A stretch of 33,093 nt of DNA from Muribaculaceae bacterium (GTDB taxonomy: Bacteria; Bacteroidota; Bacteroidia; Bacteroidales; Muribaculaceae). Below are positions 15,154 to 24,046 of this stretch, piece after piece; within the stretch, counting starts at the first letter, position 1; each line of letters begins with the position of its first letter. Made by a program: the position numbers and the translations under genes. The stretch is taken from assembly GCA_017621225.1 (NCBI GenBank), contig JAGATN010000014.1, positions 1 through 33,093 of the forward strand. The letters run 5' to 3'. Under the pieces are notes generated by a model. That model saw nothing but the letters and a program-made list of their open reading frames with translations, ran no database searches and was not told where the DNA came from.

Positions 15154-15747
15154 ATGGAGAAAAAACCTTTTGTTCCCGGTCCGCGACGACCGAATAACGG
15201 CAACAACGCACCGGCCCGTAGAGGCGATCGCAATGCATCCAAAGACCTCTACGCCATCAACGAACGCATCAGAGCCCGCGAAGTACGACTCGTAGGCGAC
15301 AATGTGGAGCAAGGAATCTATCCAATTCAGCGCGCGCTTGCAATAGCCGAAGAGCAAGGCCTTGACCTGATAGAAATATCACCCAACGCCGCGCCTCCGG
15401 TTTGCAAGATCCTCGACTATCAGAAGTTCCTGTATCAACAGAAAAAGCACCTGAAGGAGCAGAAAGCAAAGTCAGTGAAAGTCGTTGTGAAGGAGATTCG
15501 ATTCGGACCCCAGACCGACGATCATGACTACAACTTCAAGCTCAAGCATGCCATCGGTTTCTTACAGGATGGAGCAAAGGTTAAAGCATATGTGTTCTTC
15601 AAAGGCCGCTCGATTCTGTTCAAGGAGCAAGGCGAAGTATTGCTGCTGCGTTTTGCCAACGACCTCGAGGATTACGGAAAGGTTGAGCAGATGCCGGTAC
15701 TTGAAGGGAAACGAATGATAATCATGCTGTCGCCCAAAAAGAAATAA
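15154..15747 (+). CDS. infC: Translation initiation factor IF-3
   Basis: The 197-aa product has an N-terminal basic, Pro/Asn-rich extension (about 1-28), longer than in E. coli, then the IF3-N domain ([40 protein letters not shown]) and the IF3-C domain ([30 protein letters not shown]). IF-3 binds the 30S subunit and checks start-codon pairing. The start is ATG, not the AUU used for autoregulation in enterobacteria. It sits nine bases after thrS. Confidence 0.97.
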   Translation: MEKKPFVPGPRRPNNGNNAPARRGDRNASKDLYAINERIRAREVRLVGDNVEQGIYPIQRALAIAEEQGLDLIEISPNAAPPVCKILDYQKFLYQQKKHLKEQKAKSVKVVVKEIRFGPQTDDHDYNFKLKHAIGFLQDGAKVKAYVFFKGRSILFKEQGEVLLLRFANDLEDYGKVEQMPVLEGKRMIIMLSPKKK

Positions 15748-15753
15748 CAGCTT

Positions 15754-15773
15754 CGTGGCTGCGAGACGCCACG
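15754..15773 (+). promoter_or_regulatory. Small hairpin between infC and rpmI
   Basis: cgtggc (15754-15759) pairs with gccacg (15768-15773) around an eight-base loop. There is no T-tract. It might be an mRNA-processing or autoregulatory element of the ribosomal-protein part of the operon; this is only a possibility. Confidence 0.35.
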
Positions 15774-15816
15774 TGGCAGATTATATAACTCGATTTAATC
15801 ACAAAAACAAAACCAA

Positions 15817-16014
15817 ATGCCTAAGATTAAGACTAATTCCGGTGCCAAAAAGAGGTTCGCCCTTACCGGATCAGGAAAAATCAAGAGAAAACATGCTTTC
15901 AAAAGCCACATCTTGACAAAGAAAACAAAGAAACAAAAGAGAAACCTTACTCACTTCTCTACCGTTGCGAAGTCAGATGTGAACAGCGTATTGTCACTGC
16001 TTGCCATCAAGTAA
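15817..16014 (+). CDS. rpmI: 50S ribosomal protein L35
   Basis: The 65-aa, very basic product begins [20 protein letters not shown] and continues [20 protein letters not shown], the signature of bL35. The length is normal for the family. It lies between infC and rplT in the universally common order. The 69-base gap before it holds a small hairpin. Confidence 0.97.
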   Translation: MPKIKTNSGAKKRFALTGSGKIKRKHAFKSHILTKKTKKQKRNLTHFSTVAKSDVNSVLSLLAIK

Positions 16015-16144
16015 GCTACAAAAGCACGAATCGCATAACATCTCTTGCAATCTCGTTTTAAATCGTGATTTTATAACTTTTTATTAACCGAATGTTTAGC
16101 ACTTAAGAGCATTTAGCCGCTAACTTTCAAAAATCATTTACAAA

Positions 16145-16495
16145 ATGCCAAGATCAGTAAATCATGTAGCTTCAAGAGCTCGCAGAAAGAAAATCTTAAA
16201 ACTCACCCGTGGTTACTTCGGATGCCGTCGCAACGTGTGGACCGTAGCCAAAAACACTTGGGAAAAAGGTCTCACCTACGCTTATCGCGACCGCAAGGAC
16301 AAGAAGCGCAACTTCCGTGCGTTGTGGATACAGCGCATCAACGCCGCTGCTCGTCTCGAAGACCTCTCATACTCTAAGCTTATGGGCCTCATCCACAAGT
16401 CAGGCATTGAGATAAACCGCAAAGTGTTGGCCGACCTCGCCCTCAACAATCCGGCTGCTTTCAAGGCCATTGTCGACAAGGTAAAAGGCGCATAA
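16145..16495 (+). CDS. rplT: 50S ribosomal protein L20
   Basis: The 116-aa basic product starts [20 protein letters not shown] and contains [15 protein letters not shown] and the L20 C-terminal segment ([20 protein letters not shown]). bL20 is an early assembly protein that binds 23S rRNA and in other bacteria represses its own operon. The 130 bases before the start are unusually long for an L35-L20 gap and carry loosely complementary segments (cacga near 16024, tcgtg near 16064), which could be a leader site. No separate consensus promoter was found there. Confidence 0.97.
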   Translation: MPRSVNHVASRARRKKILKLTRGYFGCRRNVWTVAKNTWEKGLTYAYRDRKDKKRNFRALWIQRINAAARLEDLSYSKLMGLIHKSGIEINRKVLADLALNNPAAFKAIVDKVKGA

Positions 16496-16546
16496 CACTC
16501 CGTCACGGCGGGCGCACGCGTCCGTCTTGTCAATCGAATTCATTAC

Positions 16547-16597
16547 ACGCACCTGCACTACACGGACTCCGTGAATTGCAGGTGCGTTGCTTTTTTT
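16547..16597 (+). terminator. Terminator of the thrS-rplT operon
   Basis: An 11-bp perfect stem, acgcacctgca (16547-16557) with tgcaggtgcgt (16577-16587), carries an inner hairpin (cacgg/ccgtg) in the loop and is followed by a run of seven or more T (from 16590). Confidence 0.92.
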
Positions 16598-16653
16598 GCC
16601 TTACGGGCAAATACCGCCCCGAAAATCAACACGCATTTTGAACGCCAATCTTA

Positions 16654-16684
16654 TTGCGTGATACGTTTTTTTTCCTTACTTTTG
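16654..16684 (+). promoter_or_regulatory. Promoter of the dnaN operon
   Basis: TTG (16654-16656), 20 bases, TACTTTTG (16677-16684): consensus Bacteroidetes promoter. The leader to the dnaN ATG at 16714 is only about 20 bases. Confidence 0.8.
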
Positions 16685-16713
16685 TCTGACAGAAACAAAC
16701 AAAACTCAACGAT

Positions 16714-17838
16714 ATGAAATTCAACGTACCAAGCAAGACCCTTTATAGTTTCGTAGCAGCGGTTAGCAAAGTCATAAACTCGAAAAACGCCCTTACAATA
16801 CTCAACAACTTCCTGTTTTCGCTCGATGGCGACACTCTTACCGTAAAAGCTTCCGACATGGAAAACTCCCTCGTGGGTCGTCTTGCCGTAACCGAAGCTT
16901 CAGGCAGCGGATCTTTTTGCCTCGATGCACGGCGTGTCGTTGAGCTTTTGAAAGAAATGCCCGATCAAGGAATCACCTTCGACATCGACGACACCAACCT
17001 CGAAGTCAAGATATCGTATCCCAACGGCATTTACAACACCATAGGCATAAACGGTCTCGAATATCCCTCTCAGGCGCGCGACGAAAACGCCCTCAACATA
17101 TCGTTCACCTGCCCCACCGAGCAAGTGATGAAAGGTATCGAAAACACGCTTTTCGCCGTCGGAAACGACGATTTGCGCCCGCAGATGATGGGTATACTTT
17201 GGGATATCAAGCCCGACAGAATAATATTCGTGGCCACCGACACCCGCAAACTCGTGAAATACACCAACTCGATGTCGCAGCCGGGAGTCGAAGGCTCATT
17301 CATACTTCCCCTGAAGGCCGCCGCCGTACTGAAAAACGTATTCTCTAAAGAAGACGACATAAAAGTCACCGTAACCGAGAAGAACGTATTGTTTGAATCG
17401 GCTTCGTTCACATTCGACTGCCGACTGATCAAAGGATCGTTCCCCGACTACAATCGCGTGATACCCACCACCAACCCATACGTGCTGTCGGTCGACCGAC
17501 ATTCGTTCATCAACGCCGTGCGCCGCGTAGGCGTGTTTGGCGATGGCGGCAACGGATTGGTTAAGCTCAAGCTCACGCCCGACACGCTCACACTCAAGGC
17601 CCAGGACAACAGCTATGGCACTTCGGGATGGGAAACTGTGCCGTGCGACTATAACGGCAACGAATTCATTATCGGCTTCGGCGCACCCTACCTCATCGAG
17701 ATATTCTCAACCATATCTACCACCGAAGTCATGATGAAGCTCTCCGACCCCGGACGTCCTGCCGTTTGCGTTCCCGGCGAAAACGACCCCGACAGCGAGC
17801 TGCTGATGCTTCTTATGCCAATGAACATAGTCGACTGA
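16714..17838 (+). CDS. dnaN: DNA polymerase III beta subunit (sliding clamp)
   Basis: The 374-aa product has the normal length and the three-domain repeat of the beta clamp. It begins MKFNVPSKTLYSFVAAVSKV and includes LTILNNFLFSLDGDTLTVKA, the domain-2 segment (ENTLFAVGNDDLRPQMMGIL) and the terminal LLMLLMPMNIVD, which builds the peptide-binding cleft. The clamp ring encircles DNA and holds polymerase III and repair enzymes. It is the first gene of a replication, repair and cofactor operon and is not next to dnaA here. Confidence 0.97.
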   Translation: MKFNVPSKTLYSFVAAVSKVINSKNALTILNNFLFSLDGDTLTVKASDMENSLVGRLAVTEASGSGSFCLDARRVVELLKEMPDQGITFDIDDTNLEVKISYPNGIYNTIGINGLEYPSQARDENALNISFTCPTEQVMKGIENTLFAVGNDDLRPQMMGILWDIKPDRIIFVATDTRKLVKYTNSMSQPGVEGSFILPLKAAAVLKNVFSKEDDIKVTVTEKNVLFESASFTFDCRLIKGSFPDYNRVIPTTNPYVLSVDRHSFINAVRRVGVFGDGGNGLVKLKLTPDTLTLKAQDNSYGTSGWETVPCDYNGNEFIIGFGAPYLIEIFSTISTTEVMMKLSDPGRPAVCVPGENDPDSELLMLLMPMNIVD

Positions 17839-17856
17839 TAACCCATCAACACAATC

Positions 17857-18618
17857 ATGGAACTGCACCTCAATCGGCCCATTATATTCTTCGATCTCGA
17901 AACTACCGGAACCAACATCACGCATGACCGCATAGTAGAGATATCCGTCATCAAAATAATGCCCGACGGAAAAGAGATAGAACGTACCCGACGCATAAAT
18001 CCCGAAATGCCGATACCGGCCGAAGCCACAGCCGTGCATCACATAACGGACAGCGACGTTGCCGATGCCCCGAAATTCAGCCAGATAGCAAAAGATTTGG
18101 CACGCATGTTCGAAGGATCCGACATTGCCGGATTCAACTCCAACCGCTTCGACATACCCATGCTCGACCAGGAATTTCAGCGCGCCGGCATCCGATTTGA
18201 GTTCTCGAAGGCCCGATTCATCGACGTTCAGACCATTTTCCACAAAAAGGAGCAACGCACGCTCGTGGCCGCTTACAAATTTTATTGCGGCAAGAATCTC
18301 GACGAAGCCCATTCGGCCAACGCCGACACTCGAGCCACCTACGAAGTGCTCAAAGCCCAGCTCGACCATTATCCCGATCTCACGAACGACATTCGTTTTC
18401 TGTCGGAATACTCGTCGCAAAACAACAATGTCGATCTGCTCGGCCGACTGATATACAACGAAAATCATCAGGAGATAATAAACTTCGGAAAATACAAAGG
18501 CCGATTGGCCGAAGAAGTTCTGCGAACCGACCCCGGATATTACAATTGGGTGATGCAAGGCGACTTTCCCTACAACACGAAAGATGCCTTCACGCGCATA
18601 AAGCTCCGGGCCAAATAA
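17857..18618 (+). CDS. DnaQ-family 3'-5' exonuclease with ExoX-like C-terminal domain
   Basis: The 253-aa product has an N-terminal DEDDh exonuclease domain: D13 and E15 (FFDLETTG), D99 (FNSNRFDIPMLD), H152 and D157 (AHSANADTRATYEVL). All five metal or catalytic positions appear present. A C-terminal module of about 55 residues (INFGKYKGRLAEEVLRTDPG, YYNWVMQGDFP) matches the ExoX-like C-terminal/DUF3820 domain. The enzyme degrades DNA 3' ends and could be a proofreading subunit or a repair exonuclease; its place 18 bases after the clamp gene fits a role with the replisome. It is not annotated as dnaQ because its partner is unknown. Confidence 0.9.
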   Translation: MELHLNRPIIFFDLETTGTNITHDRIVEISVIKIMPDGKEIERTRRINPEMPIPAEATAVHHITDSDVADAPKFSQIAKDLARMFEGSDIAGFNSNRFDIPMLDQEFQRAGIRFEFSKARFIDVQTIFHKKEQRTLVAAYKFYCGKNLDEAHSANADTRATYEVLKAQLDHYPDLTNDIRFLSEYSSQNNNVDLLGRLIYNENHQEIINFGKYKGRLAEEVLRTDPGYYNWVMQGDFPYNTKDAFTRIKLRAK

Positions 18619-18661
18619 CACTACAAAACACCCCGTCAACAAATTTCCAAGCAGATAAGCA

Positions 18662-19858
18662 ATGCTCAACGGCAAGCACATAGTTTTAGGCATAACGGGT
18701 GGCATTGCCGCCTACAAGTCAGTATCGCTCCTCCGCCTGCTCGTTAAGGCAGGTGCCGAAGTACAAGTAGTAATAACGCCTGCCGGCAAAGAATTCATAA
18801 CACCTGTAACGCTTTCAGCTTTAAGCGGCAAACCGGTGATATGCGACTTTTTCACAGCCAATACCGGCCAATGGAACAGCCACGTCGACATTGGCCTGTG
18901 GGCCGATGCCATGGTCATAGCACCCGCAACGGCATCCACCATAGGCAAGATGGCCAACGGGATAGCCGACAACATGCTGGTCACCACATATCTTTCGGCA
19001 AAAGCGCCCGTTTTCATAGCTCCGGCAATGGATCTCGACATGATGGCGCACCCCTCAACTCAGGCCAACATCGAAAAGCTCAGATCGTACGGCAACCACA
19101 TAATAGAACCCGCCGCCGGCGAACTGGCAAGCCACCTCATTGGCAAAGGCCGCATGGAGGAGCCCGAAAACATATTCAAGATACTCGACCGTTTCTTTGA
19201 CGACGACAAATCACTTGCCGGAAAAAAATTCATGATCACGGCAGGCCCCACTTACGAGAAAATCGATCCGGTACGGTTCATTGGCAACTACTCGTCAGGT
19301 AAGATGGGATACGCCATTGCCGACGAAGCCGCCGCGCGCGGCGCCGAAGTGACGCTCATAAGCGGCCCCGTATCAATAAAGCCCTCCCACCCGTCGGTGC
19401 GCGTGGTGAGCGTGGAGTCGGCGGCACAGATGCTCGAAGCCTGCAACCGGGCATTCGACGATTGCGACTATGCCGTAATGTGCGCGGCCGTGGCCGACTA
19501 TGCACCGGCCAATCCCGCCACGAAGAAAATAAAACGCGAAAAAGACGGAATAGAGGAGATAAAGCTCGTGAAAAATCCCGACATAGCCGCCACTTTGGGC
19601 GCGCGCAAGCGCAAAGGGCAGATATTGGCCGGATTCGCCCTCGAAACCGACAACGAGGAATCAAATGCGCTCGACAAGATGAGTCGGAAAAACCTCGACA
19701 TGATAATGTTGAACTCGCTGCGCGACCCCGATGCGGGATTCGCCGTCGACACCAACAAAGTCACAATAATGACACCCGACAACAAAAGGCGCAACTACCC
19801 TACGAAAACGAAAAAAGAAGTGGCCAAAGATATCATTGACGTGCTTACATCCTTATGA
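18662..19858 (+). CDS. coaBC: Bifunctional phosphopantothenoylcysteine decarboxylase / phosphopantothenate--cysteine ligase
   Basis: The 398-aa fusion makes 4'-phosphopantetheine for coenzyme A in two steps. The N-terminal CoaC flavoprotein (about 1-180) has GGIAAYKS, the catalytic His74 (NSHVDIGLWADAMVIAPAT) and MANGIADNML. Its later motif reads PAMDLDMM, and the segment that carries the E. coli active-site Cys158 reads ELASHLIGKGRM with no cysteine, a variant I believe is general in Bacteroidetes. The C-terminal CoaB domain (about 185-398) has TAGPTYEKIDPVRFIGNYSS and SGKMGYAIADEAAARGA. It overlaps the next gene by four bases. Confidence 0.95.
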   Translation: MLNGKHIVLGITGGIAAYKSVSLLRLLVKAGAEVQVVITPAGKEFITPVTLSALSGKPVICDFFTANTGQWNSHVDIGLWADAMVIAPATASTIGKMANGIADNMLVTTYLSAKAPVFIAPAMDLDMMAHPSTQANIEKLRSYGNHIIEPAAGELASHLIGKGRMEEPENIFKILDRFFDDDKSLAGKKFMITAGPTYEKIDPVRFIGNYSSGKMGYAIADEAAARGAEVTLISGPVSIKPSHPSVRVVSVESAAQMLEACNRAFDDCDYAVMCAAVADYAPANPATKKIKREKDGIEEIKLVKNPDIAATLGARKRKGQILAGFALETDNEESNALDKMSRKNLDMIMLNSLRDPDAGFAVDTNKVTIMTPDNKRRNYPTKTKKEVAKDIIDVLTSL

Positions 19859-20766
19859 CATATTGTCGCATATTACATACCGCATTTACACTGTTCGCTC
19901 TCCTGACCTTTCAGGCCACAAGAGCGTCAGAACTCAAATGTCATGTGGAAGTAAATGCCGACCAAGTTCAAAATGCCAATAAGGAAACGTTTGCCACACT
20001 TGGCGAAGCGATGGCCGAATACATGAACACCACCTCGTTTTCGTCGGCACAATTCACCCCTGCCGAAAAAATAGAGTGCAACCTGTTTTTTACGGTGAAA
20101 GAATACTCCGACAACGTGATGAGCGGCGAATTGCAGATACAGTCGCTGCGCCCCGTATTCAATTCGGCCTATACCACCACCCTGCTCAATATGAAGGACA
20201 CGAAAGTGGAATTCGAGTATAATCCCAACGATCCGTTGGTATTTACCGAAAACACATTCGAATCAAACCTAACGGCCATACTCAACTTTTACGCATACCT
20301 GATACTTGCCGTAGATTTCGACTCATTCTCACCGTTGGGCGGACAGCCTTTTTTCGAGCGCGCGGCCAACATCGTCCACCTCGCGCAATCGTCAGGACAA
20401 AAAGGGTGGCAGGCATTCGACGACAATCGCAATCGCAGCGCCGTGCTTAACGCCTTCACCGATGGCGCAACCGGCAAAATAAGGCAGCTTATCTACCAAT
20501 ACCATCGTCGCGGACTCGACGAAATGTCGTTAAGCCCCGACAAGGCACGTGCCGAAATAGGAAATACGCTCGACATACTCAAGCAGATAAACGAGAACGC
20601 GCCAATGTCGGTGATTCTAAACATTTTTCACGACGCAAAACTCGATGAATTGATAAACGTTTATTCAAAAGGTAGCTCCGACGAGCGAAAAGAAGCATTC
20701 GACCTTCTGTCGAACATTTATCCCGCCGACCGTCAGAACCTAAACAGAATTAAAGACAATCAGTAA
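19855..20766 (+). CDS. DUF4835-family secreted protein
   Basis: The 303-aa product has a signal peptide (about residues 1-24) and a body typical of DUF4835: LKCHVEVNADQVQNANKETF, NLFFTVKEYSDNVMSGELQI, SLRPVFNSAYTTTLLN, and LNFYAYLILAVDFDSFSPLG. The family is periplasmic or outer-membrane associated and confined to Bacteroidetes; some databases name it as a type IX secretion protein (PorD), from memory and not certain. It is translationally coupled to coaBC (ATGA overlap) and 11 bases before recN, an order kept across Bacteroidales. Confidence 0.9.
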   Translation: MTYCRILHTAFTLFALLTFQATRASELKCHVEVNADQVQNANKETFATLGEAMAEYMNTTSFSSAQFTPAEKIECNLFFTVKEYSDNVMSGELQIQSLRPVFNSAYTTTLLNMKDTKVEFEYNPNDPLVFTENTFESNLTAILNFYAYLILAVDFDSFSPLGGQPFFERAANIVHLAQSSGQKGWQAFDDNRNRSAVLNAFTDGATGKIRQLIYQYHRRGLDEMSLSPDKARAEIGNTLDILKQINENAPMSVILNIFHDAKLDELINVYSKGSSDERKEAFDLLSNIYPADRQNLNRIKDNQ

Positions 20767-20777
20767 CAACCGAACAT

Positions 20778-22436
20778 ATGCTCGAATCGCTTCACATATC
20801 AAACTACGCGCTCATCGACAAAGTCGACATACGTTTCTCTGACGGATTCAACATCATAACGGGCGAAACAGGTGCCGGAAAATCGATAATGTTAGGCGCG
20901 CTATCACTGTTGCTCGGCGGCCGCGCCGACACCAAGGCCGTGCGCGACACCCAACGCAAATCGATAATCGAAGCCCAGTTCACATTCGGCGAATACGAAT
21001 CGTTGAAGCAATTCTGCAACGAAAACGACATTGAATGGGATGACGAGAGATGCATACTACGTCGCGAAATAGCTCCGGCCGGACGGTCAAGAGCGTTCAT
21101 CAACGATTCGCCGGTGCCATTGTCGAAACTCGAAGAAGTTGCCATGCGGTTGGTCGACATTCATTCGCAACACCAAAACCAATTGCTGTCGAATTCCGAT
21201 TTCCAACTACGCGTAATCGACACCCTGGCACACAACGAAGGCCGACTGGCCGAATACGCCATACGCTACAAGACTCTGCGCGATGCCATGCGACAGCTCA
21301 AAGCAGCCAAAAACCGCATTGCCAAAAACCGCGACGACGAAGAATTCATGCGATTCCAGCTCGAACAGATCGACGAACTCAATCTTCAGGACGGCGAACA
21401 GGAACAGCTTGAACATGACCGCGACATACTGGCCAACATGACCGAGATAAAAAGCAATCTCTACGAGGCAATGCATGCCTTGTCGGAAGGCCCCAACGAC
21501 ATACTTACCGCACTCTCCGACGCCGAGATGGCATGCAATGCCGCCGCATCGGCGCTCCCCGAAAACGAGAACATCCCGTCGCGACTTGAAAATGCATCGG
21601 TGGAGCTGCGCGACATCGCCGACACCATTTCGGCAATATACCAGAAGCTCAACGCCGACCCCAACGAGCTCGAGGCCATAGAACAACGTCTCGACAACAT
21701 ATACACCTTACAGCGCAAGCACCACGTCGATTCGGTAGCGGCGCTGATTGAGCTGCGCGAGAACCTCAGAAACAAACTATCGGAACTCGACAACAGCGAC
21801 GAGGAAATAGCCGAGCGCGAGCGCGAGGCAAGGCGCGCGCTCGCGCTCACCCGCGAAACGGCGGCCGAAATATCGCAGGCGCGAAAAGATGCGGCAGCCA
21901 AATTTGCCGACGAGCTGAAGGTGCAAGCCATGCCGCTCGGAATGAAAAATCTGCAATGCGAAATACGCGTGGAGCAAGCCGACCTGTCGCCGACCGGTGC
22001 CGATAAGGTGGAGTTCATGTTCGCATTCAACAAAAATCAGGAATTGCGCCCGGTAAAAGGGGTCGCTTCCGGTGGCGAAATATCGCGACTCATGCTGTCG
22101 ATAAAAGCCATCATTGCCGACAAGATGCAATTGCCGTCGATCATATTCGACGAGGTCGACACCGGAGTGTCGGGCGACGTGGCAAACCGCATAGGCGAAA
22201 TGATGCGCCGCATATCATCGACAATACAAGTCATAGCCATAACCCATCTGCCGCAAGTGGCAGCCAAAGGCTCGACGCACTATAAGGTATACAAGGAGGA
22301 CGACGAAACCTCGACCCACACCCGAATATGCCGCCTGACCGACCCGCAGCGCGTCGACGAGATAGCCCTGATGCTCAGCGGCGACCCTCACGACGAGGCG
22401 GCAAGGGCAAACGCATTGTCGCTGCTCAACCCATAA
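20778..22436 (+). CDS. recN: DNA repair protein RecN
   Basis: The 552-aa SMC-like ATPase has Walker A at 29-36 (GETGAGKS), the ABC signature in the C-terminal part (VASGGEISRLMLSIKAI) and Walker B (PSIIFDEVDTGVSG), with a central coiled coil of about 180 residues rich in Glu, Arg and Leu (EEIAEREREARRALALTRET). Length is normal. RecN binds and tethers DNA ends in double-strand break repair. It lies in the dnaN operon, 27 bases before rlmB. Confidence 0.97.
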   Translation: MLESLHISNYALIDKVDIRFSDGFNIITGETGAGKSIMLGALSLLLGGRADTKAVRDTQRKSIIEAQFTFGEYESLKQFCNENDIEWDDERCILRREIAPAGRSRAFINDSPVPLSKLEEVAMRLVDIHSQHQNQLLSNSDFQLRVIDTLAHNEGRLAEYAIRYKTLRDAMRQLKAAKNRIAKNRDDEEFMRFQLEQIDELNLQDGEQEQLEHDRDILANMTEIKSNLYEAMHALSEGPNDILTALSDAEMACNAAASALPENENIPSRLENASVELRDIADTISAIYQKLNADPNELEAIEQRLDNIYTLQRKHHVDSVAALIELRENLRNKLSELDNSDEEIAEREREARRALALTRETAAEISQARKDAAAKFADELKVQAMPLGMKNLQCEIRVEQADLSPTGADKVEFMFAFNKNQELRPVKGVASGGEISRLMLSIKAIIADKMQLPSIIFDEVDTGVSGDVANRIGEMMRRISSTIQVIAITHLPQVAAKGSTHYKVYKEDDETSTHTRICRLTDPQRVDEIALMLSGDPHDEAARANALSLLNP

Positions 22437-22463
22437 TTTCGAACATACATTTCAATAAATCAT

Positions 22464-23222
22464 ATGCAATCAACCGACTACATATTTGGCATCAGAGCCG
22501 TCATCGAAGCAATCGAATCAGGCAAGGAGATAGACAAGATATTCATTCGAAAAGATTTATCGGGCGGAGACCTGTCCGACGAATTGTTTGCTCTCATAAA
22601 GGCCCATCGCCTCGTGGTGCAGCGTGTGCCCATCGAACGCCTCAACAAGATCACGCGCAAGAATCATCAGGGCGTAATAGCGATGCTATCGGCCATAACC
22701 TACCATTCGCTCGGAAATCTCGTGCCAATGCTGTTTGAAGACGGCGTATTGCCATTCATCGTGGTGCTCGACGGCATTACTGACGTGCGAAACTTCGGCG
22801 CGATCGCGCGAACCTGCGAGTGCGCGGGAGTCGACGCGATTGTCATTCCCGAGCGCGGCAGCGTGTCGGTGGGCGCCGATGCCGTAAAGACTTCGGCCGG
22901 GGCGTTGCTTCATCTGCCGGTGTGTCGCGAACACTCCACGCTCAGTGCCGTAAAATATTTGAAAGACAGCGGCTACACCGTTGTAGGCGTATCGGAAAAA
23001 GCCGACATAAACTATACGCGTGCCGACTATTCAACCCCCACGGCGTTGGTGATGGGAGCCGAAGATGTAGGCATATCCGACGAAGTGCTTCGCCAATGCG
23101 ACACATTCGTATCCATACCCATGTTCGGACACATAGGCTCACTTAACGTATCGGTGGCTGCCGGCATAGTGATGTACGAGGTCGTGCGACAACGACTCGA
23201 AGCGGGCGTCGAGGTCATTTGA
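22464..23222 (+). CDS. rlmB: 23S rRNA (guanosine(2251)-2'-O)-methyltransferase RlmB (TrmH/SpoU family)
   Basis: The 252-aa product has an N-terminal L30e-like RNA-binding domain (about 1-85; YIFGIRAVIEAIESGKEIDK) and a C-terminal SPOUT domain with the knot motifs: LDGITDVRNFGAIARTCEC (motif 1 with the catalytic Arg and Asn), VMGAEDVGISDEVL (motif 2) and IPMFGHIGSLNVSVAAGIVM (motif 3). It methylates the ribose of a guanosine in the 23S peptidyl-transferase loop. The RlmB assignment within the family rests on the N-terminal domain and length. Confidence 0.93.
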   Translation: MQSTDYIFGIRAVIEAIESGKEIDKIFIRKDLSGGDLSDELFALIKAHRLVVQRVPIERLNKITRKNHQGVIAMLSAITYHSLGNLVPMLFEDGVLPFIVVLDGITDVRNFGAIARTCECAGVDAIVIPERGSVSVGADAVKTSAGALLHLPVCREHSTLSAVKYLKDSGYTVVGVSEKADINYTRADYSTPTALVMGAEDVGISDEVLRQCDTFVSIPMFGHIGSLNVSVAAGIVMYEVVRQRLEAGVEVI

Positions 23223-23281
23223 CGTAACAACAGGCAAACATTACGCCTCCGGCATACGTTATCATATCGACACGTTTCGCT

Positions 23282-23301
23282 CCATGACACACACGTCATG
23301 G
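23282..23301. promoter_or_regulatory. Inverted repeat upstream of the ion-channel gene
   Basis: ccatgac (23282-23288) and gtcatgg (23295-23301) form a perfect 7-bp inverted repeat with a six-base spacer, 11 bases before the start codon. It could be an RNA hairpin that hides the start region or a binding site. Confidence 0.4.
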
Positions 23302-23311
23302 CCATTTTGAT

Positions 23312-24046
23312 ATGATGACTACCGACACCACACACCTGCAACCGACCGAAAGCGGCAACAAGCACAAGCGCGCGCTCCTTTTCATGCACATAGCCACGCT
23401 CGCGCTCTCGGTGGTGCTCATCACCTACATCACCTACGATACGCTGCGCAACGTGTCGTTTCTGGCCGATCCCGAATACATGAGAGTGCAGTTCTGGATC
23501 TGTATGTTTTTCATACTCGACGTGGCCGTCGAATGGGCATTATCGCCCAAAAAGCTCAAATTCATACTCGGGCACATACTGTTCATACTGATCAGCATCC
23601 CGTACCTCAACATAATATCGCATTGGCACATTGAAGTAAACTACGAGATACAATATCTGCTTCGGTTCGTGCCCATGATTCGCGCGGCCTACGTGCTGTC
23701 GATAGTATCGGGCGCCATGTCGAGCAACTGGGTGTCGAGCATGTTCAGCGTATACCTGATATTGCTTCTGTCGACGCTCTATTTCGGCAGCCTGATGTTT
23801 TTCGTGGCCGAGCATTACGTCAATCCCGGCATACCCACTTATTGGTCGGCCCTGTGGTGGTCGATAATGGACATGACCACGTGCGGATGCAACGTAAACC
23901 CGATTACCCCCACCGGCAAGGTAATAGCCGTGATATTCTCCGCCGAGGGCCTGATATTGTTTCCCGTTTTCACCGTATATCTCACAAATGCGCTCACGCG
24001 CAAGTCGGACGACACCGAATCGGAGAGCCAACAGGCTCAGTCATGA
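23312..24046 (+). CDS. Ion channel of the voltage-gated-like superfamily with atypical filter
   Basis: The 244-aa product has about six hydrophobic segments (near 21-41, 60-77, 82-101, 115-133, 145-167, 203-226) and a pore loop before the last. Where potassium channels have TTVGYGD this protein reads TTCGCNV (residues 189-195, followed by NPITPTGKV). The threonines and first glycine are kept, but Val, Tyr and the second Gly are replaced by Cys, Cys and Asn, so potassium selectivity is doubtful. The S4-like segment has only two or three arginines (RFVPMIRAAYVLS). It ends the dnaN operon and overlaps rlmH tail-to-tail by ten bases. An ATG at 23315 is an alternative start. Confidence 0.85.
   Translation: MMTTDTTHLQPTESGNKHKRALLFMHIATLALSVVLITYITYDTLRNVSFLADPEYMRVQFWICMFFILDVAVEWALSPKKLKFILGHILFILISIPYLNIISHWHIEVNYEIQYLLRFVPMIRAAYVLSIVSGAMSSNWVSSMFSVYLILLLSTLYFGSLMFFVAEHYVNPGIPTYWSALWWSIMDMTTCGCNVNPITPTGKVIAVIFSAEGLILFPVFTVYLTNALTRKSDDTESESQQAQS

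Noticed and set aside
17707-18705. 332-codon minus-strand ORF
   Set aside because: It is antisense to the exonuclease gene, whose DEDDh motifs are complete; long antisense frames are frequent at this codon usage.
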